From Pelargonium cotyledonis (Eukaryota; Streptophyta; Magnoliopsida; Geraniales; Geraniaceae): a stretch of DNA of 26,071 bases. The notes beneath the pieces are model-generated. The model was not told the DNA's origin. It searched no databases and was given only the letters and a program-made list of their open reading frames with translations. The stretch lies in assembly GCA_036897625.1 (NCBI GenBank), contig JAYMTA010000613.1:1-26071 (forward strand), written 5' to 3'. Below, piece after piece: positions 20,901 through 26,071 of the stretch; position 1 is the first letter of the stretch, and each line of letters opens with the position of its first letter. Both the position numbers and the translations under genes were made by a program.

Positions 20901-23900
20901 CAAAATTTGGTGCAGTCCAGTATTGTCGTATGTGATGCATTTGGCTAGACTGTAACATGAATTTAAGTTTAAATGGAGCATCTGATCCTTTTGTTTTGGT
21001 GCATGTTATTCAGTTGATTGATTTTATTGGAAGTGCCCTATCACTTTGACATATTTCCTTGCTTTCAGTGGAGTCCTCTCGTCATCTTAATGTATTTCTG
21101 TTACTTTCATTAAGAAAAGGTACAAGTTTATGGATTTATGTTAGCATACAAATCTCATTGGCACTGTAGTGATTATTATTCTGTTGCTAAATAATCCAGT
21201 TTGGTCAAATGAAATGAGTAGCACTTCCTGTTTCTCATGTCAAGGTGTCATTCACTATTTTGTGAATATTTCTTTGCACTTTCTATTACAGATATGGCAA
21301 ATGGAAATTGTTAAACTTTAAATTTCTTCATTTCACTCAATGGCAACATGGCATTAATGAAAAACATGTTAGCCTAGGCTGCACTCCCTCTACTAGTTGC
21401 TAAATTTGGTTATTAATATGTAGCAATTTTGAATAGAGATGCTCTCCAATTAGAATTGACCCCTTCCATACAATGTAGTAGTGTTGACATATAGAATCAT
21501 TGGGTCCATGATTAGGTAAAATCTGACACTGAAAATCCCTTTTGTGACATTTTGTTTTGGTGCTTGAGCTTTGTATGGAGTTTTCATGTATCAAACTTGT
21601 GAACTGTCTTCCATTTATTTGAATGGTGAAATGGAGGTGAGTCAACTCGGACACTCAAAACTACGTAGTTCTGAGTAAGTGATTGTTAAGAAGTATTATA
21701 ACTATATAGTTGTAATAATTAGAAAAAACCCTAAGAATTCTTATATCTCCTATACTTTTCCCGCCAGCAATCTCCTTTTCTTTTCATTTTCTTGTCTTGC
21801 CTGTGAAGCACACCACCACCGTAAAATGTTCTCTCTTGCATGTTAATTTTGTATCACTCTTATGACCATTAGTTTTTTTAATGTATTTATTTCAATCTAA
21901 GAAATTCTTTTACATATAAGACCAACAAAATGATTAGAACTTTAAAAGTCTGCTCCTATGTTCTTTTATTAACATGCTGAGATTGGTTTTGTAAGGCGGC
22001 ACAAGAAGCCGCTAGCCGTGGCCATCAATGTCGAAAAAGGGTAGTTGAGATAGAAGGATAGTAGTGGTTTTACAGTTTTTAATTATCAAAATGACATAGT
22101 TTTAATACTTCGTAATAGTCAATTACTCAAAACTAGTTGTGTCCGACTCACCTCCATTTTACCTCACTTGAATGATATTTAATGATTTAGTTGTTGTCTT
22201 GCCACTTTTACATATAGGTTTTTGTGTGTAATTTATAATGAGTGCAATTTTAGTTTTGGAGTGGTCATTTAGAATAATACCTAGAACCCACTTGATAAGA
22301 CCAGGGCAGGGAACTTGTGTATTAGTGTGGTGTGAGTATGTTGCACCAATACCGACAAGCGACACGATTCGTGACTCCATTCGGACACATGATTCGCCTT
22401 TTTCAAAAAAAAAAAAAAAATACTACACGATACGTTACCGACACGTTAATTTTTTTAATTAAAATAAATATTTTATAAATAGCAAATTATATGTATTTAT
22501 AGTTTTTAATTGTATTGAAATATAACTTGGTAGTATATCTAACTAAAATTAGCATAAGTTCAACCTGAATAAACAACACAAGTAAAATCTCACAAACAAT
22601 TAAGGAAAAAAAAAGTGATTTCAATACATGAACAAAATAACTTAGGCTTTTTTTTAAATAAATAAAAAAAGAATTAAACTATGGCTTAAAATATGAAATT
22701 TTAATTAAAAAATAGGGCATTGAGTGTCTGAAGAGAATCAGAAGAGTGTCGTGTCTGATTCGAGTGTCCGACACCGACACGCTGCTGGAGGAGAGTGTCG
22801 GTGCTTCATAGGGTGTGACTATATAAGATCCAGAACAGTTCAGTTTTTGCTAATTTTCTCTTGTATGTATATGTATGGTTGGGATTAATTTGACAATTCT
22901 TGCTATTCTTATCTTTGAATCCATATAGGCCTGATAAAAGGGTGATACAATTGATTGAGCATGCTGGAGAACAAGTGCACCCAACACAGAAGCGGGTGTT
23001 ATGCATGAACAAAGTCGATTTAGTTGAGAATAAGAAACACTTGTTAAAAGTTGCCAACCAGTTCAAAGACCTACCTGGATATGAAAGGTAAGTCCAGGAA
23101 AAGCTACAACTTGTGATTTTAAAACAAAAACTGCCACAGGCACTTAAGATAGCTTCTTATTGCTTTCTTTATTTCTAGGTTCTTCATGATATCAGGAATG
23201 ACGGGCTCTGGTGTAGATGATCTGAATAATTATCTGATGGATCAGGCACGTGCTCTTTATATGCTACTAGAAGTCTATAATAATATATTTCTAGTTTTTA
23301 TTACTGCTATTGTTTTGTTTTATTAATTTGCTATGTGGCCCAATCATATTTTGGGCTGATTAGAATATTAATAACATATTTTGCAGTTCATTCGCACCTT
23401 GTCTATTCTGAGGAACAATTATGTTTCGTCTTTCTTTCTCTCTTTCAAAACTATGGATTTTCTGATGAAACAATTTCTGGTTACTATATTTTTGTACTAG
23501 TTATCCTATAGCATTGTAACACTTATCTTTTCTTGTTAGAAACCTGTAATCCTTCTTTTCTCTGTGGTTGTGTTTGATCATATGGGTAGAGGAGTATGAT
23601 GTCTTATTCAACGTTTGATGTCAAAAATAGATTGAACTTCAAATCTGTTCTGTTTATGTTAGTGTAACTCAAATTATAGGATTTATCATGTTATGTAACT
23701 CCCCTTTATTTAACTTTCAAAACTTAGTATTGTATTTCAGTTGTTCATCCTCTCTGAAGATTCTTCTCCTAAGATGTAAAAATCCATAAGTTTCGGTAAT
23801 ATCCTTTAATTTTGCCACAACCCATGTGCTAGAAACCATTGGAAAAAAAATGTAGTTGCTTACTTGTTTCCTGCTCCATAACTTGACTCCTGCTCAATAG

Positions 23901-25134
23901 TTTATTTATTTTACTTTTTTGAAGATAGTTTATTTTGGTATTGGTTGCAAAACTTTCAATCTTTATCTAAAATGGTCAAATGATGAATGAAAAGCTCATT
24001 ATATTCTGGGAATCAATGGAGTTCTGGAAGTTTGTTTATACCTTTTTGTCTAAATAATTTGTTTTTCTTCTAAGACATGAATAAATGTGGCTCAACTAAT
24101 TTTCTTTTCTTTTGCTTAGGCTGTTAACAGACCCTGGGATGAAGATTCAGTGGGTATGAGTGAAGAAGTCATGAAGAACATATCATTGGAAGTTGTCCGG
24201 GAAAGGTTGCTAGACCATGTACATAAGGTAGAGCTTTGGCTTTTGCAGTCATATATTGTAGTTTGTAGAGCAGTGCTAGTTCCTAACCAAGGTATTATTT
24301 TGTGTGCTCCAAATCGTTATGTAAGATTTTGATAAGTTGAAATTTTGATTTCTCATTTCAGGAAATCCCGTACACTATCGAACATCGTTTAACAGACTGG
24401 GAAGAGTTGAGAGATGGTGGTCTGAAAATTGAACACCAATTCATCACTAATAAAGAAAGCCAGCGGAAGATACTTGTGGGAGCAAAAGGTGCTAGAATAG
24501 GGTAAGACACTCCTATCTCCTGGATTTCTTCTCTTGTTTCTTAATGCGTTGCTATTTTGTCCATTACAGCTTTTGAACTTGTATTCTTTGGGATCATAGA
24601 TGTTTAACACAACCATCTCCTAAATAACTCCTCTGGTTGGGAAAATATATTATTGCTTTGCATAACTTATGACTAGTGAATAATGTCAGTGAAACATCCA
24701 CCCAAATTTTGGTGACAACCTCTGAATAGCATACTGCGTATGTTTAGGTCCTACTCATAACATCTGTCTGTCTTGAGTCCCTAAGTTCATGCAGTATTCA
24801 CGTTCCCTTTTTGGAGGTGATGGTGCATAATATATGGAAGATGTTGCCTGAAACATCTCAAATTGCAAGGTTGGCTTTGTTCAGTATTGAGGCTAAAAGC
24901 CATGGCAAGGACAAATTCAGAACCCGAAACTTAAGATAGAACTGATGACCCTAACCATGCTTCTAGCTTTTGATACTTATTTAGTATCATTCATTACGTC
25001 GTTCTCATTGTCAAATGATTTTAAAAAACGTCTTCATCTTACGCAGGAGAATAGGCATGGAAGCCAATGAAGAACTAAGGTCCATCTTTGGTAGGCCTGT
25101 GCATCTTGTACTCAAGGTCAAACTTGAAAAGTGA
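17980..25134 (+). CDS. ERG: ERA-like GTPase, mitochondrial (ERG type), eight exons
   Basis: Exons: 17980-18459, 19392-19481, 19816-19964, 22929-23087, 23179-23245, 24120-24227, 24362-24501, 25047-25134. They total 1,281 nt in frame, or 426 residues. Residues 1-30 are Arg/Ser/Leu-rich and end HRFYSA, a mitochondrial presequence with an RxY/S-type cleavage site. GTPase motifs: G1 GVPNAGKS (147-154), G2 region KTNTTTHE (171-178), G3 DTPG (194-197), G4 NKVD (267-270), G5 SGMTGSG (298-304). The C-terminal KH domain has VGAKGARIGRIG (390-401), with GAKG as its GxxG loop. Family knowledge: Era binds the 3' end of small-subunit rRNA in ribosome assembly. Antirrhinum ERG, of similar length, is needed for embryo viability. 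An acidic run (DEEEEEEEQ, about 123-131) precedes the G domain. Seven introns: six are GT-AG and intron 5 appears to be GC-AG. Intron 3 is unusually long and insertion-rich. Confidence 0.95.
18460..19391 (+). other. ERG intron 1
   Basis: 932 bp from TTG|GTTTGT to CTTTTTTAG|GTTGGG, phase 0. No repeat or embedded gene is recognised. Reading through instead of splicing would stop within 12 codons. Confidence 0.9.
20170..20510. repeat. Tandem duplication of a ~180-bp unit in ERG intron 3
   Basis: Copy 1 is 20170-20349 and copy 2 is 20350-20510. Both start TTGAAATAAAAGGTGTAAAA and end AACTCCAATAG. Copy 2 is shorter because it lacks a TTTTGATTTTGA-type segment and GGCTGGAG. The remaining differences are mostly single substitutions, so the duplication is fairly recent. 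Confidence 0.92.
20537..20572. repeat. Perfect 12-bp inverted repeat (hairpin) in ERG intron 3
   Basis: ATTTCAAATGAC (20537-20548) and GTCATTTGAAAT (20561-20572) are exact complements around a 12-base loop. Related CATTTGAAAT words occur inside the adjacent tandem units, which suggests the duplication and hairpin are parts of one MITE-like element. Confidence 0.8.
21626..22167. mobile_element. Non-autonomous TIR transposon (~542 bp) in ERG intron 3
   Basis: The arms at 21626-21721 and 22080-22167 are long imperfect inverted repeats. They share a perfect 15-bp core, AAATGGAGGTGAGTC (21629-21643) versus its complement (22145-22159), then CGGACAC, TGAGTAA-like and GAAGTATTA-like blocks with small gaps. 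The element starts GTGA and ends TCAC. The 7-bp direct repeat TTGAATG flanks it (21619-21625 and 22168-22174), which is a target-site duplication. There is no transposase frame. Long arms suggest a Mutator-like or foldback MITE, but the 7-bp duplication is not diagnostic. Confidence 0.8.
22336..22811. mobile_element. Candidate second non-autonomous element (~476 bp) in ERG intron 3
   Basis: The left end (TATGTTGCACC, 22337-22347) and right end (GGTGCTTCATA, 22800-22810) are inverted with two mismatches. GGTGTGA flanks both sides (22329-22335 and 22812-22818), as for a target duplication. Both ends carry GACACG/CGACAC words, common in plant non-autonomous DNA elements. The interior is very AT-rich, with a 16-base A run near 22407. 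A 9-bp hairpin sits near the right end (CACCGACAC 22772-22780 with GTGTCGGTG 22795-22803). No coding capacity. Confidence 0.5.
23246..24119 (+). other. ERG intron 5, probable GC-AG intron
   Basis: The conserved peptide MDQ|AVNRPWDED is continuous only if the exon ends at CAG (23245) and the intron begins GCACGT. The acceptor is TTTGCTTAG|GCT at 24120. The first GT downstream (GCAC|GTGC) would shift the frame. Confidence 0.85.
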
Positions 25135-25992
25135 TTCAGGTAGCAGAATGTAACAACCATGTGTTTATATAAAGAGGCCTGCTATTCTGTATTGCTCCTT
25201 ACGATTATCATAGTATTGATCATCACTTCCAATCTTGTTTTTTGTTGCAAAAATTGTACTCCCTACTTTTGTTTCAATGACAGATAAAATTTTATTTTTG
25301 CATGTTGTTACTTTACATTTCTAATAGAACACAACACATCAATTATTTCAGTAATTACGTGGCCTAATTATAACGTGTCATGAGTATAATATATCTTATA
25401 AACTAGATGCTTAGCGCAAATTATTTTTGAAGGTGGTGGTATGATTATATATGTTGCGTTATTATTCATTCAATCTAATATTAAACTAAAAACTATAAAA
25501 ATAATATATACTCCACATTGATAGTAATGTCATTCAATCTCCATAACTTTATTTTAAAATCACTATTAATTTATTTTTTCTCCTTGATTGTTCAACATTT
25601 TATTAATCACAATATACTTATTGAATAAACATAGTATATTTGACCTAATTAGTCTTGAGTTTCATCATCATTAATGACTGCTCGAGCTCGACACTTGTAG
25701 ACACTATGTTATCATTTCTACTTTCATTATATGTTAGTTTGTGATAATATGTATACTCGGGTCGGGGTACAATAAGAAAAAAAAAATAAAACTACTAATT
25801 ATTTAGAATGGACGAGTAAAAACTTACAAACCTCTTTAAACGAGACATAATCCTATTCCTACCAACACATTCACTTGTACTTCATCAAACTAAAAAGATC
25901 ATATTATACAGTGAATACTACAGAGAGTACAACTAGGTACGCACGTACGGTACTAACTTAGCAGCTAAGCCACCTTCAAAAAACTTACCAAA
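25135..25992. other. ERG 3' UTR and AT-rich spacer
   Basis: The ERG 3' flank runs into AT-rich intergenic DNA. No coding frame, RNA gene or clear repeat pair is seen. The poly(A) site cannot be fixed. Confidence 0.5.
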
Positions 25993-26071
25993 TTAACTAA
26001 CCGTTGTAGGCCTGAAACGGCAGGGCCCGCTGGGCCAGCAGCCCCCGCACCCGGCGCCGCCACCTCCGCTC
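25993..26071 (-). CDS. Possible 3' end of a further gene, cut by the window edge
   Basis: Composition jumps to very GC-rich in the last ~60 bases. On the minus strand one frame reads SGGGGAGCGGCWPSGPCRF then RPTTVS and a TAA at 25995-25993, as the Gly/Cys-rich C-terminus of an unknown protein. A second minus frame stays open to a donor-like TTTG|GTAAGT near 25989, and a plus frame is Pro/Ala/Gly-rich, so strand and frame are undecided. I do not recognise a family. Confidence 0.25.
   Translation of the reverse strand, partial: SGGGGAGCGGCWPSGPCRFRPTTVS

Larger units (their letters stand above)
19965..22928 (+). other. ERG intron 3, 2,964 bp, site of several insertions
   Basis: The donor ACCAG|GTCAGT and acceptor CCATATAG|GCC split an Arg codon (phase 2) in the conserved block RHLTRPD. 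It holds a ~180-bp tandem duplication, a long-TIR element and a second candidate element, each listed separately. The stretch 20620-21618 between them shows nothing I recognise. Confidence 0.9.

Noticed and set aside
20735-20935. 66-codon plus-strand frame in ERG intron 3
   Set aside because: Lies inside a well defined intron, no recognised motif, and the frame is not supported by splice signals.
1-26071. tRNA, rRNA, CRISPR or organelle-derived DNA
   Set aside because: I saw no cloverleaf with A/B boxes, no rRNA text, no regular repeat-spacer array and no chloroplast or mitochondrial genes by eye. A tRNAscan and organelle BLAST would settle this.

Overview
This window looks like nuclear DNA from a flowering plant, most likely a core eudicot. 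It is AT-rich, gene-sparse and intron-rich. The genes have plant GT-AG introns, pyrimidine-rich 5' leaders and many (CT)n tracts, and the spacers hold degraded transposons. I cannot name the species from sequence alone. Nothing points to an operon, a phage or a CRISPR locus.

Layout: positions 1 to about 8.9 kb hold no protein gene I can support. This part is AT-rich spacer with microsatellites, transposon-like debris (about 4.4-4.9 kb and 5.7-6.0 kb) and a diverged tandem repeat mixed with long (CT)n tracts (7.7-8.3 kb). Two exon-like blocks on the minus strand (6.8-7.4 kb) could be 3' UTR exons of the next gene. A short intronless gene on the minus strand (9029-9619) encodes an acidic nuclear protein with a CHZ-type H2A.Z chaperone motif. 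Between 9.8 and 11.7 kb there are two mobile-element remnants: a poly(A)-tailed LINE-like fragment carrying an ORF1/gag tail, and a terminal-inverted-repeat element with a GC-rich interior.

Three well supported multi-exon or UTR-spliced genes follow: a VMA21-like V-ATPase assembly factor (+, 13610-14414, two coding exons), a PIG-C/GPI2 (SETH1-type) subunit of the GPI-GlcNAc transferase (-, 15096-16004, with a spliced 5' leader carrying up to three uORFs), and an ERA-like/ERG GTPase with a mitochondrial presequence (+, 17980-25134, eight exons, 426 residues). VMA21 and PIG-C converge. PIG-C and ERG diverge from a shared spacer of roughly 0.9 kb. The genes are unrelated housekeeping functions (chromatin, V-ATPase assembly in the ER, GPI anchor synthesis in the ER, mitochondrial ribosome biogenesis), and I see no shared pathway.

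The most notable points are: a probable GC-AG intron in ERG; a 2,964-bp ERG intron that has taken up several insertions, including one ~542-bp element with long inverted repeats and a 7-bp target duplication; a PIG-C uORF whose stop overlaps the main start as TAATG; and a VMA21 protein that seems to lack a few luminal-loop residues. The last ~75 bases are abruptly GC-rich and may be the edge of another gene. I did not find a convincing undescribed biological system.
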